A stretch of DNA of 64,000 nt from Olsenella uli (GCF_016899935.1 NZ_JACJJK010000006.1:62001-126000), one strand, 5' to 3'. Shown: positions 32,470 to 42,107, counted from the stretch's first letter. Notes: generated from the sequence alone by a model not told the origin. A program made the numbers and translations.

Positions 32470-33864
32470 ATGCCCATGACCGCGATCGTCCTCGCCGCCG
32501 GCGAGGGAACGCGCATGAAGTCCCGTCACCCCAAGGTTATGCACAAGCTCCTCGATCGACCGCTCGTCTCCTGGGTCACGCGCGCCGCGCGCGAGGCCGG
32601 GGCCGAGCGCATCGTCGTGGTCGTGGGGCATGGCGCCGACGAGGTGCGGGCACATCTTGCAAACGAGAAGGACGTCGAGTGCGTCGAGCAGACGGAGCGC
32701 CTGGGCACCGGCCACGCCGTGCGCGTGGCGCTCGAGGGCGCGGGCGTCTCCGAGGGCCCGCTGCTCGTCCTCAACGGCGACGGCCCGCTCGTGGAGCCGG
32801 AGACCCTGCGCCGCCTGATCGCCCCCGTCGAGGCGGGCGAGGCTGCGGCGGCGATTCTCACCTGGACGCCCGAGGACCCCACCGGCTACGGCCGCCTGGA
32901 GTTCGACGCCGAGGGCTCCGTCACGCGCATCATCGAGCAGAAGGACTGCACGCCCGAGCAGGCGGCGTCCCTCACCGCCTGCAACCCCGGCTTCTACGCC
33001 TTCGACGCCGCGCTTCTCGCCGCCCACATCGGCGAGCTCTCCACGGAGAACGTCCAGCACGAGTACTACCTCACGGACATGGTCTCCGTCCTGCGCGGCC
33101 ACGACCACAAGGTTGCCGCCGTCTCCACCGACGACGCCGACGAGCTGCTCGGCGTCAACAGCCGCGCCCAGCTCGCCGAGCTCTCCGCCATCGCGCGCGA
33201 CCGCATCAACGCCCGCCTCATGGCCGAGGGCGTCACGATGCTCGACCCCGCGACCACCTGGGTGGGCCCCGACGTCACCGTCGGGCGCGACACCGTCCTG
33301 CTCCCCATGACCATGCTCTGGGGCGCAACGACCGTGGGCGAGGAGTGCGTGCTCGGCCCCAACACGCGCCTCACGAACTGCACCGTAGCCGACCACGTCT
33401 CCCTGGAGGAGACCGTGGGCACGGACGTCACCATCGAGCGTGACGTCACCTGCGGCCCGCGCGCGTACCTGCGCGGCGGCGCGCACGTGCTGGCCGGCGC
33501 GCACGTGGGCACGCACGTGGAGATCAAGAACTCCACGATCGGCGAGGGCTCCAAGGTGCCGCACCTCTCCTACATCGGCGACTGTACGATGGGCGCGGGC
33601 GTCAACATCGGCGGCGGCTCCATCACCTGCAACTACGACGGCGTGCACAAGAACCGCACCGTCATCGGCGACAACGTCTTCGTGGGCTCCGACACCATGA
33701 TGGTCGCACCCGTCACGATCGGCGACGGCGCGCTCGTGGGCGCGAGCTCCTGCGTCACCAAGGACGTCCCCGCCGACGCGCTCTACCTCGAGCGCAGCCA
33801 GGAGCGCATTGTTGAGGGGTACGCCTCGCGGCGGCTCGAGAGACTCAAGAGAGATGAGGCCTAG
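32470..33864 (+). CDS. glmU: Bifunctional UDP-GlcNAc pyrophosphorylase / glucosamine-1-P acetyltransferase
   Basis: The 464-residue protein has an N-terminal uridyltransferase domain (AIVLAAGEGTRMKS, then QTERLGTGHAV and VLNGDGPLV) and a C-terminal left-handed beta-helix. The latter has hexapeptide repeats and the acetyltransferase motif GGGSITCNYDGVHKN. It makes UDP-GlcNAc for peptidoglycan after GlmS and GlmM, encoded at 59-62 kb. I chose ATG 32470 because GGAGG lies six bases upstream. Its stop touches the prs start (TAGATG), so the two are cotranslated. Confidence 0.96.
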   Translation: MPMTAIVLAAGEGTRMKSRHPKVMHKLLDRPLVSWVTRAAREAGAERIVVVVGHGADEVRAHLANEKDVECVEQTERLGTGHAVRVALEGAGVSEGPLLVLNGDGPLVEPETLRRLIAPVEAGEAAAAILTWTPEDPTGYGRLEFDAEGSVTRIIEQKDCTPEQAASLTACNPGFYAFDAALLAAHIGELSTENVQHEYYLTDMVSVLRGHDHKVAAVSTDDADELLGVNSRAQLAELSAIARDRINARLMAEGVTMLDPATTWVGPDVTVGRDTVLLPMTMLWGATTVGEECVLGPNTRLTNCTVADHVSLEETVGTDVTIERDVTCGPRAYLRGGAHVLAGAHVGTHVEIKNSTIGEGSKVPHLSYIGDCTMGAGVNIGGGSITCNYDGVHKNRTVIGDNVFVGSDTMMVAPVTIGDGALVGASSCVTKDVPADALYLERSQERIVEGYASRRLERLKRDEA

Positions 33865-34863
33865 ATGTACGAGAACCTGAGCGAGCCCATGCCGCTGAAG
33901 AAGGAAATCAAGCTCTACACCGGTACGGGCAACCCCGCTCTGGCCGAGAAGGTCGCGGACATCCTGCACCTCGAGCTCCAGGGCCTCAAGATCGAGAAGT
34001 TCGCCAACGGCGAGATCTACGCCCGCTTCGACGAGTCCGTCCGCGGCGACGACGTCTTCTTCATCCAGTCGCTCTCCGGCGTCAACGTGAACGACCTGCT
34101 GATGGAGACCCTCGTCGTGGCCGACGCGGCCAAGCGCGCCTCCGTCTCCAAGTTCACCGCCGTGCTCCCCCACTACTGCTACGCCCGCCAGGACCGCAAG
34201 GCGTCCGCGCGCGAGCCGATCACCGCGCGCCTCGTGGCCAACATCCTCGAGGCGGCCGGCGTCGACCAGGTCATCACCATCGACCTGCACCAGGGCCAGA
34301 TCCAGGGCTTCTTCGACATCCCCGTGACGCACCTCACGGCCCTGTACCTGATCGGCGACTACTTCCGCGCCAAGGACTTCGACTGGGACAACACCGTTGT
34401 GGTCTCCCCCGACATGGGCCGCGCCAAGGTCGCCAAGCGCCTCTCCGACTACCTGGGCTGCGAGTTCGCCATCGCCCACAAGAGCCGCCCCAAGCACAAC
34501 GCGTCCGAGGTCATGGGCATCATCGGCAACATCGAGGGCAAGACCTGCATCGTCAACGACGACATGATCGACACCGCCGGGACCCTCTGCGGCACCGTCC
34601 GCAAGCTCAAGGAGATGGGCGCCGGCGACATCTACGTCTCCGCGACCCACGGCATCTTCTCCGGCCCCGCCATCGAGCGCCTCGAGGACGCGCCGCTCGA
34701 GGAGTGCGTCGTCACCGACATCATCCCCTGCGAGGCCGCCAACAAGCCCGGCTCCAAGATTCGCGCCATCTCCGTGGCCAACGAGCTTGCCGAGGCCATC
34801 CACAGCGTCTACATGCGCCAGTCCGTCTCCGAGATCTTCGGGGGTCGCGGCGCCGAGATCTGA
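33865..34863 (+). CDS. prs: Ribose-phosphate pyrophosphokinase
   Basis: The 332-residue protein is a class I PRPP synthase. It has FANGEIYARFDESVRGDD, the flexible-loop YARQDRKASAREPI, DLHQGQIQGFFDIPV and the PRPP loop VNDDMIDTAGTL. In the last, Asn replaces the usual first Asp (VDDMIDTAGT), a small change. It makes PRPP for purL, pyrE and NAD pathways. The ATG directly follows the glmU stop. The palindrome at 34873 and a hairpin at 34919-34944 follow. Confidence 0.95.
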   Translation: MYENLSEPMPLKKEIKLYTGTGNPALAEKVADILHLELQGLKIEKFANGEIYARFDESVRGDDVFFIQSLSGVNVNDLLMETLVVADAAKRASVSKFTAVLPHYCYARQDRKASAREPITARLVANILEAAGVDQVITIDLHQGQIQGFFDIPVTHLTALYLIGDYFRAKDFDWDNTVVVSPDMGRAKVAKRLSDYLGCEFAIAHKSRPKHNASEVMGIIGNIEGKTCIVNDDMIDTAGTLCGTVRKLKEMGAGDIYVSATHGIFSGPAIERLEDAPLEECVVTDIIPCEAANKPGSKIRAISVANELAEAIHSVYMRQSVSEIFGGRGAEI

Positions 34864-34872
34864 TGGAAAAGG

Positions 34873-34901
34873 TGTTAATTGGGGACAGTCCCCAATTAAC
34901 A
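34873..34901. repeat. Palindrome of the GGGGACAGTCCCC family
   Basis: TGTTAATTGGGGA and TCCCCAATTAACA are perfect 13-bp arms around CAG. The first arm differs from those inside ecfA only at TTAA versus GAAT. It lies 9 bases after the prs stop. Confidence 0.85.
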
Positions 34902-34918
34902 GAAACGTTTGATGTTTG

Positions 34919-34944
34919 GCGGGGTCGCCTTCGGGCGGCCCCGC
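34919..34944 (+). terminator. G+C-rich hairpin between prs and pth
   Basis: GCGGGGTCGCC and GGCGGCCCCGC pair around TTCG, a stable tetraloop, with one mismatch. It ends 17 bases before the pth start. With no U-tract it may attenuate rather than fully stop transcription. Confidence 0.5.
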
Positions 34945-34961
34945 ATCCCATGAGGAGCAGC

Positions 34962-35537
34962 ATGCCCGCCCAGAAACCCGCAGCAAAACCCACCGCCATC
35001 AAGATTGTCTGCGGCCTCGGCAACCCGGACGCCGAGTACGCCCGCACCCGGCACAACGCCGGCTTCGCCACGATCGACGCCGTGGCCGCGCGCCGGGGCG
35101 TGCGCTACTGGAAGTCCGAGGCCGGCGCGCAGGTGGCCTCCATCACGGTGTCTGACAAGGACGGCGAGAGGCGCGAGGTCCTTCTCGCCAAGCCGATGAG
35201 CTACATGAACACCTCGGGCGGGCCGCTCTCCAAGCTGGCGCGCGCCCACCACGTGAGGCCCGCCGAGATCCTGGTGGTCCACGACGAGGTCGACCTGGCC
35301 GCAGGCGAGGTCAAGCTCAAGCTAGGCGGCGGTCTCAACGCGCACAACGGCCTGCGCTCCGTCGCCGACAAGCTCGGCAGCCGCGACTTCGCGCGCGTGC
35401 AGTTTGGCATCGGCCGTCCGCCCGGACGCATGGCCGTGGCCGACTACGTGCTGCGCGAGCTCAAGGGCTCCTTCCTCGAGGACTTCGAGCTCACCGTCGA
35501 GCGCGCCGCCGACCTCGTGGAGCAGACGCTGGCATAG
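34962..35537 (+). CDS. pth: Peptidyl-tRNA hydrolase
   Basis: The 191-residue protein has the Pth signatures VCGLGNPDAEYARTRHNAGF, with the catalytic His in RHNAGF, KPMSYMNTSGGPL, VVHDEVDLAAGEVKLKLGGG and NGLRSV. It releases peptides from stalled peptidyl-tRNA. I chose the ATG at 34962 behind GAGGAGC. The gene order glmU-prs-pth is common in bacteria with low or high G+C. It is convergent with the hepT-mntA module. Confidence 0.95.
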   Translation: MPAQKPAAKPTAIKIVCGLGNPDAEYARTRHNAGFATIDAVAARRGVRYWKSEAGAQVASITVSDKDGERREVLLAKPMSYMNTSGGPLSKLARAHHVRPAEILVVHDEVDLAAGEVKLKLGGGLNAHNGLRSVADKLGSRDFARVQFGIGRPPGRMAVADYVLRELKGSFLEDFELTVERAADLVEQTLA

Positions 35538-35553
35538 GGGCCGCGCGGCAGGT

Positions 35554-35907
35554 CTAGGGCTTTCGTTTGGCCAGCTCCTCGCACAGGGCCGGAATGTCCC
35601 TGCTCACGATGTCCCAAGCCATCTCCTTGTCGGCTTGGTAATAGACATGTGCAAGCAGGTTGCGAAATCCTTTGATGTTTCTCCAAGGCTGGTCGGGGAG
35701 GGCCTCCTTGAGATCATCGGATAGCATTCCGGCATCTTCAACAATCTGAAGCACCAGTATCATGATGGCGTCATAGGCCAGCAGGACGGCTTCGGAATCA
35801 TCGTTGATGAACGAATCGCGCGTCGTAGCGGTAAACGAGATGCGGGCAGCCAGGCGTTCGCCGTTCTTCACTATCCGGTCGATGCGTCGCTGGTCCTTAT
35901 CGAGCAT
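35554..35907 (-). CDS. hepT: HepT-like HEPN-domain toxin (DUF86)
   Basis: The 117-residue protein is an all-helical HEPN protein. The catalytic motif is RNLLAHVY, fitting R-x4-H-x-Y, where Tyr is the residue AMPylated in characterised systems. It is probably a ribonuclease toxin. The upstream gene encodes the MNT nucleotidyltransferase antitoxin, but here it is frameshifted so that its frame runs directly into the hepT ATG (35907) without a stop. T-ending codons and base composition are less G+C-rich than the neighbours, which suggests acquisition. Confidence 0.85.
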   Translation of the reverse strand: MLDKDQRRIDRIVKNGERLAARISFTATTRDSFINDDSEAVLLAYDAIMILVLQIVEDAGMLSDDLKEALPDQPWRNIKGFRNLLAHVYYQADKEMAWDIVSRDIPALCEELAKRKP

Positions 35908-36276
35908 AGACGAGCACCTGCTCCCGCTCGATCTGCGCAAGAAAGTCGGCGTCAAAGTCCTTGTCGCGCGCGCGCGCACAACGTCTACGCTGGCGCCGCA
36001 CTGACGGGAGAACTCCTCCCGTATCTCATCCAGGTCGCCAAAATCGAGACTGGCGCCCCGCTCGATGCGCAGGTCAAGATCGCTCTCGTCGGTGGCATCG
36101 CCGCGCGCTTGAGACCCAAAGACGTAGGCACGGGTCACATCAAAGCGCGGGAGAATGCGCGCCGCCGCTTCGGCATGGCACGTCTTTCTCTCTGCCCGCG
36201 CCCGGTCACCTTTGCCAAGAATCCCGAGTAGCGCGTACCCAAATGGCTCCTGAGGCGCGCGTAAACCCGGATTCAT
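35897..36276 (-). pseudogene. mntA: MntA-like nucleotidyltransferase antitoxin, frameshifted in a CG repeat
   Basis: The catalytic GSQARGDATDESDLD fits GS-x10-D-x-D of MNT nucleotidyltransferases, preceded by RAYVFG. After VDVVRAR the frame crosses a (CG)6 tract (35965-35976). With one CG unit fewer the protein would end RDKDFDADFLAQIEREQ and VLVYAR, with its TAA (35899-35897) overlapping the hepT start. As sequenced it instead fuses in frame to HepT. No start codon lies just upstream; the first in-frame ATG (36276) is inside element E8, so the N-terminus may have been replaced by the element. Confidence 0.7.
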
Positions 36277-36340
36277 GGTCGTCCGGACAAGAATCCCGAC
36301 TAGCGCACGGCGAGAAGAGCGCGCTACTCGGGATTCTTGG
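36215..36340. repeat. E8: four-arm element with CCAAGAATCCCGAGTAGCGCG arms
   Basis: The outer arms (36215-36235 and 36320-36340) are a perfect 21-bp inverted repeat. Inside are an inverted copy (GCGCGTAAACCCGGATTCATG) spanning 36258-36278 and a direct copy (CAAGAATCCCGACTAGCGCA) at about 36288-36307, so the order is + - + -. The centre GGTCGTCCGGACAAG resembles GGTCTTTTGGACATG in E10. It abuts the mntA remnant. Confidence 0.8.
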
Positions 36341-36350
36341 TAGCGCCGTC

Positions 36351-36374
36351 GCCGAGAAGACCGCACTTCTCGGC
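36351..36374. repeat. Hairpin made from inverted GCCGAGAAG copies
   Basis: GCCGAGAAG (36351-36359) and CTTCTCGGC (36366-36374) form a perfect 9-bp stem around ACCGCA. It is built from the core of the decamer family in inverted orientation. Further GAGAAG-type copies follow to about 36430. Confidence 0.65.
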
Positions 36375-36455
36375 CGCTGCGGCGCACGCGGCGAACACGC
36401 CTCGCCGCCCGCCGCTCTTCTCGGCCGCCCGCGCCGGAATGCGCCAGCGCTAGGC

Positions 36456-36461
36456 TACAAT
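36456..36461 (+). promoter_or_regulatory. -10 box of nfnAB
   Basis: TACAAT lies 61 bases before the nfnA start. The leader contains GGGGCCGCGCGGCCCC (36474-36489), a hairpin that could influence transcription. Confidence 0.4.
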
Positions 36462-36521
36462 GGCTTGTTGGAGGGGCCGCGCGGCCCCACAACGAGGGAA
36501 TGCAGGAGAGGAGTGCGGTTA

Positions 36522-37364
36522 ATGTACAAGATCCTCGAAAAGACGCAGTTCTCGGAGAAGGTGTTCAAGTTCCGCATCGAGGCGCCCCGGATGGCCAAGC
36601 ACGCTCACGCCGGCCAGTTCCTGATGGTGCGCGCCAACGAGACGGGCGAGCGCGTCCCGTTCACGCTCGCGGGCTGGAACGCCGACGAGGGCTGGGTCGA
36701 GTTCATCTTCATGGTGATCGGCAAGACCACGGAGATGCTGTCCACCTACAACGAGGGCGACTCCATCAAGGACGTCACCGGCCCGCTGGGCATGCCCACC
36801 GAGATGGACGAGGGCCCCTGCGCGGTCATCGGCGGCGGCGTGGGCCTGGCCATCGCCTACCCCGTTGCCAAGCACCTGGTGGAGACCGGCCACGAGGTCC
36901 ACGCCATCATGGGCGCGCGCACCAAGGACCTGCTGCTGCTTGAGGAGCAGTTCCGCGAGCTCCTGCCGGCCGACCACATCCACATCACCACCGACGACGG
37001 CTCCTACGGCGAGAAGGGCGTGGTCACCGCGCCGCTCGAGCGCCTGCTGCAGGAGAAGGCCGTCTCCCAGGTCTTCTGCGTCGGCCCCGTGCCGATGATG
37101 AAGTTCTCCGCCCTCACGGCCGAGAAGTACAACACGCCGATCACCGCGTCGCTCAACCCGATCATGGTCGACGGCACCGGCATGTGCGGCTGCTGCCGCG
37201 TCGAGGTCGACGGCCAGACGAAGTTCGCCTGCGTCGACGGCCCCGACTTCGACGCCACCAAGGTCGACTGGAACGACCTTCGCGCGCGTCAGGCCGCGTA
37301 TCTCACCGAGGAGGGCCAGTCCCTCAAGGCCTACGAGGAGGCGAACTGCGCATGCCACAGGTAA
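36522..37364 (+). CDS. nfnA: NADH-dependent ferredoxin:NADP oxidoreductase, small subunit
   Basis: The 280-residue protein has an FAD-binding ferredoxin reductase fold (ERVPFTLAGWN), an NAD-binding domain (AVIGGGVGLAIAYPVAK) and a C-terminal [2Fe-2S] site in GTGMCGCCRVEVDGQTKFAC. This is the NfnA layout, also seen in PyrK-like and sulfide dehydrogenase subunits. With NfnB it couples ferredoxin, NAD and NADP pools by electron bifurcation. The start follows GGAGAGGAG. The adjacent nfnB supports the assignment. Confidence 0.9.
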   Translation: MYKILEKTQFSEKVFKFRIEAPRMAKHAHAGQFLMVRANETGERVPFTLAGWNADEGWVEFIFMVIGKTTEMLSTYNEGDSIKDVTGPLGMPTEMDEGPCAVIGGGVGLAIAYPVAKHLVETGHEVHAIMGARTKDLLLLEEQFRELLPADHIHITTDDGSYGEKGVVTAPLERLLQEKAVSQVFCVGPVPMMKFSALTAEKYNTPITASLNPIMVDGTGMCGCCRVEVDGQTKFACVDGPDFDATKVDWNDLRARQAAYLTEEGQSLKAYEEANCACHR

Positions 37365-38752
37365 ACGGTCGCTTTGTTCCGGACATGAAGTCCCCGCGCA
37401 CCCCGGACAACGAGGAGCCGGCCGCCGAGCGCGCGTGCGACTTCCGCCCCGTTGACAAGGGCTTCACCAAGGAGATGGCGCTTGCCGAGGCCGAGCGCTG
37501 CATGGACTGCAAGAAGCCGTTCTGCGTCGAGGGCTGCCCCGTCAACATCAACATCCCCAAGTTCATCGAGAAGATCCGCGAGGAGAAGTTCGGCGAGGCG
37601 CTGGACATCATCCGCGAGGACTCGATGCTGCCCGCCATCTGCGGCCGCGTGTGCCCGCAGGAGAACCAGTGCGAGGGCAAGTGCATCCGCGGCAAGAAGG
37701 GCGAGCCGGTGGCCATCGGCCAGCTGGAGCGCTTCCTCGGCGACCAGCCCGAGCTCGCCTCCCAGCCCAAGATGGCGCCCAAGAACGGCAAGAAGGTCGC
37801 CGTGGTGGGCTCCGGCCCCTCCGGCATCACCTGCGCCGGCGAGCTGGCCCGCAACGGCTTTGACGTCACCGTCTTCGAGGCCTTCTTCACCGGCGGCGGC
37901 GTGCTCGTCTACGGCATCCCCGAGTTCCGTCTACCCAAGGCCGTCGTCAAGCGCGAGATCGACGGCCTGGAGGAGATGGGCGTCAAGTTTGAGTACAACT
38001 CCGTCGTGGGCCGCATCACGGACGCCGAGGAGCTCTTCGCAGAGGGCTACGACGCCATCTACATCGCCACGGGCGCGGGCCTGCCCAAGTTCCTCAACGT
38101 CCCGGGCGAGAACCTCCCCAACGTCTTCTTTGCCAACGAGTACCTCACGCGCGTGAACCTCATGAAGGCGAACAAGTTCCCCGAGTACGACACGCCCACC
38201 AAGCACGGCAAGAACGTCGTGGTCTTTGGCGGCGGCAACGTTGCCATGGACGCGGTGCGCACCGCCAAGCGCCTCGGCGCCGAGCGCGCGATCATTGCCT
38301 ACCGCCGCACCGAGGCCGAGATGCCCGCCCGTCGCGCGGAGCTGCACCACGCCAAGGCCGAGGGCGTCGAGGTCATGCCGCTCGTGGCGCCGCTCGAGTT
38401 CGTGAAGGGCGAGGACGGCGCCGTCTGTGCCGTGCGCGTGCAGAAGATGGAGCTCGGCGAGCCCGACGCCTCCGGGCGCCGTCGCCCGGTGCCCATCGAG
38501 GGCGCCATCGAGGAGATCCCCTGCGACGTGGCCATCTCCGCCATCGGCACCAACGCCAACCCGTTCGCCAAGATGATCGGCGACATCAAGCTCAACAAGT
38601 GGGGCTACATCATCGCCGACGAGGACGGCCGCACGTCCGACCCGCGCATCTGGGCCGGCGGCGACATCGTCACCGGAGCGGCCACGGTCATCCTGGCCAT
38701 GGGCGCCGGCAAGACCGCGGCGGCGAGCATCACCAAGGCGCTCGTCGGGTAA
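37352..38752 (+). CDS. nfnB: NADH-dependent ferredoxin:NADP oxidoreductase, large subunit (GltA-like)
   Basis: The 466-residue protein has two [4Fe-4S] sites near the N-terminus (CMDCKKPFCVEGCP and CGRVCPQENQCEGKC), an FAD fold (VAVVGSGPSGITCAGELA) and an NADPH fold (VVVFGGGNVAMDAVRTAKR). The C-terminus has WAGGDIVTGAATVILAMGAG. It is related to the glutamate synthase small subunit, but the partner nfnA and lack of gltB favour NfnB. The ATG lies 13 bases inside the end of nfnA after GAGGAGG. Confidence 0.92.
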   Translation: MPQVNGRFVPDMKSPRTPDNEEPAAERACDFRPVDKGFTKEMALAEAERCMDCKKPFCVEGCPVNINIPKFIEKIREEKFGEALDIIREDSMLPAICGRVCPQENQCEGKCIRGKKGEPVAIGQLERFLGDQPELASQPKMAPKNGKKVAVVGSGPSGITCAGELARNGFDVTVFEAFFTGGGVLVYGIPEFRLPKAVVKREIDGLEEMGVKFEYNSVVGRITDAEELFAEGYDAIYIATGAGLPKFLNVPGENLPNVFFANEYLTRVNLMKANKFPEYDTPTKHGKNVVVFGGGNVAMDAVRTAKRLGAERAIIAYRRTEAEMPARRAELHHAKAEGVEVMPLVAPLEFVKGEDGAVCAVRVQKMELGEPDASGRRRPVPIEGAIEEIPCDVAISAIGTNANPFAKMIGDIKLNKWGYIIADEDGRTSDPRIWAGGDIVTGAATVILAMGAGKTAAASITKALVG

Positions 38753-38785
38753 CACGGGCGAGAAGAACGCCCGACCGCACGGTTC

Positions 38786-38824
38786 GGCCCTCCCGGTTTC
38801 CAGAAACCGGGAGGGCCTTCTCTT
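38786..38824 (+). terminator. Intrinsic terminator of nfnAB
   Basis: GGCCCTCCCGGTTTC and GAAACCGGGAGGGCC form a perfect stem around CA, followed by TTCTCTT. A decamer copy precedes it (38759-38768) and another follows (38835-38844). Confidence 0.85.
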
Positions 38825-38848
38825 ACAGCGCGACGTTCTTCTCGCCAG

Positions 38849-38926
38849 AATTAACGCGCATCGTTTGCAGTGCGCGTTAATCTCACCTGCAGACATACGA
38901 CATGAAAACAAACCGTGCGCATTACT
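38849..38926. repeat. E2: three-arm element, diverged copy of E1
   Basis: ATTAACGCGCATCGTTTGC, then GTGCGCGTTAAT, then ACAAACCGTGCGCATTAC have the same order, spacing and length as E1. The central CTCACCTGCAGACATA matches TTCCTGCTGATATA of E1. The element lies between the nfnAB terminator and the groEL terminator. The rest of 38753-39083 has no gene. Confidence 0.78.
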
Positions 38927-38965
38927 CGATGCCCAACAACCCAAACCCCTCAAGGTAGAGGACCT

Positions 38966-39080
38966 TCGCGCCTGAACTAAACGAGAAGAGCCCCCGGGTG
39001 TTCCGGAGAGAAGTTCCGCGCAGCGCACTTCTCGAAGGAACACCCGGGGGCTCCCCGAGTCAGGTCAGTTCAGGCGCGAG
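38966..39080. terminator. Large nested terminator between nfnB and groEL
   Basis: The inner hairpin is GAGCCCCCGGGTGTTCC (38988-39004) with GGAACACCCGGGGGCTC (39037-39053), and inside it GAGAAGT faces ACTTCTC around TCCGCGCAGCGC. An outer pair, CGCGCCTGAACT and AGTTCAGGCGCG, flanks it. The inner core matches the 17166 hairpin. It follows groEL on the minus strand. Confidence 0.75.
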
Positions 39081-39083
39081 CCT

Positions 39084-40766
<1,683 letters not shown>

Positions 40767-41057
40767 TTAGTCCTCGATGACGGCGTAGATGTCGTCGGCG
40801 CGGAGCAGCAGGAAGTCCTCGCCGTCGATCTTGACCTCGTTGCCGCCGAACTTGCCGTAGTAGACCTCGTCGCCGACCTTCACGTCGATGGCGATGCGCT
40901 CGCCCTTGTCGTTCATCTTGCCGGCGCCGACGGCCACGACCTGGCCACGCTGCGGCTTCTCCTGGGCGCCACTGGAGATGTAGAGACCCGTGGAGGTCTT
41001 CTCCTCCTTGGGAGCGGGCTTCACGAGGACGCGGTCACCAAGCGGCTTGAGAGTCAT
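40767..41057 (-). CDS. groS: Co-chaperonin GroES
   Basis: The 96-residue protein is a complete Gro[22 protein letters not shown], the mobile loop [16 protein letters not shown], and [20 protein letters not shown] with [14 protein letters not shown]. It caps GroEL. The start follows AGGAGGTACTTGAAC. I found no CIRCE (TTAGCACTC-N9-GAGTGCTAA) or HAIR box upstream; a possible -10 is TATCAT on the minus strand (41137-41132). Confidence 0.98.
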   Translation of the reverse strand: MTLKPLGDRVLVKPAPKEEKTSTGLYISSGAQEKPQRGQVVAVGAGKMNDKGERIAIDVKVGDEVYYGKFGGNEVKIDGEDFLLLRADDIYAVIED

Positions 41058-41523
41058 GTTCAAGTACCTCCTTCTTGTGCCCGAGGGCACGTCTGCGGCG
41101 CCGATGCGCGCCGCCATAGCCAACGTTGAGAATGATACCCACCCGCGCGGACTTATACCACTGAGATAGAAAAAATCTTCCAACACGCACTTAGATTTTC
41201 TGCGGCGGCGGCGCGCACGGCGAGCAGGCCGGACGGACCGTCGAGAATCGAGGCTCACAAAAGTGCCCGGACGAGCGGCGCCTAGAGCGAGAAGGCACGT
41301 TTTAGGCAGATTAATCCGGAACCCTCGGGTATCGAAGCGCCATCGCTCACAAAACCGCAGGCAGACGGCGTGACATTTAGGCGGTACTTCGGCCTCCCGC
41401 ATCAATCTGCCTAAAACCGTAGCAAAGGTGAACCCCCGCACGCCCGCGCCATGGATGCCGCTCGCCGAGCGCGCGCCACCTCCAAGGCCCGACGGGTACC
41501 CTATAGGCGGGAGGCGAGCTGCC
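41058..41523. other. Divergent intergenic region between groES and a lipoprotein gene
   Basis: This 466-base stretch has no gene that I can support. It holds the groES leader and possible promoter, an A/T patch GATAGAAAAAATC (41165-41177), and element E9. It is one of the longest non-coding stretches in the window and the only clear case of an element between divergently transcribed genes. Confidence 0.6.
41299..41417. repeat. E9: inverted repeat element with GTTTTAGGCAGATT arms
   Basis: The outer arms GTTTTAGGCAGATT (41299-41312) and AATCTGCCTAAAAC (41404-41417) are perfect. A partial direct copy, ATTTAGGCGGTAC, lies before the right arm. The centre ACCCTCGGGTATCGAAGC followed by ACCGCAGGCAGA closely resembles the centre of E6 although the arms do not match. 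Confidence 0.8.
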
Positions 41524-42090
41524 ATGAAGCCCACGACATCTCGCAACGTTGCGATCCTGGCGATCGTGGCCATCTTTGTCGTCACGGTCGTCTCGTGCGT
41601 CACGCTGCCGAGCGCGACGCCGCCCGTCCCGGAGGCGGACGTCCCCGAGGCGCACCTCAGCGCCGTTGGCTCCAAGGACGAGCTCACCCTCACCTTTGGC
41701 AGCTACGACTGGAGCTACACCGTGGACGGCCAGGACTACGGGGCGCAGCTGCTGCAGGTCGGCCCGCAGCAGTGGGACGTGAGCGAGCTGGCGCAGCTGG
41801 ACGCGGGCGGCACGACCCCCGTCACCGTGTGCTTTGACGAGACACCGATCACCGCCTATGTGCGCGGCTGGAACGAGGACGAGCTGGGCGCGGAATCGAT
41901 CCAGGACTCGCCCCTCTTCCGGCGGGTCCGACCCGTGCTCAACGACTTTGACTCGCTGGGTGACGAGGTTCCCTCGACCTACAAGGACGGCCGGCTCGCC
42001 TTTGAGGTGGAGCCCGGCCGGCGCTACGCCGTGCGCACGACCTTTGGGTCCGGCAGCAACCACGTGGAGTACGTCTTCACCGTGCGGTAA
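41524..42090 (+). CDS. Hypothetical lipoprotein
   Basis: The 188-residue protein starts with a hydrophobic signal ([17 protein letters not shown]) whose VVSC fits a relaxed lipobox, giving Cys25. The mature part is acidic, with a [10 protein letters not shown]-type stretch and a C-terminal beta-rich [20 protein letters not shown] recognise no family. The start follows GGGAGGCGAGCTGCC. It is convergent with nadE, 17 bases apart. Confidence 0.6.
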   Translation: MKPTTSRNVAILAIVAIFVVTVVSCVTLPSATPPVPEADVPEAHLSAVGSKDELTLTFGSYDWSYTVDGQDYGAQLLQVGPQQWDVSELAQLDAGGTTPVTVCFDETPITAYVRGWNEDELGAESIQDSPLFRRVRPVLNDFDSLGDEVPSTYKDGRLAFEVEPGRRYAVRTTFGSGSNHVEYVFTVR

Positions 42091-42107
42091 CCGCGACGCG
42101 GTCTTCC

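Noticed and set aside
36474-36489. GGGGCCGCGCGGCCCC as a known RNA leader of nfnAB
   Set aside because: It is only a short palindrome in a G+C-rich leader, with no aptamer-like context.
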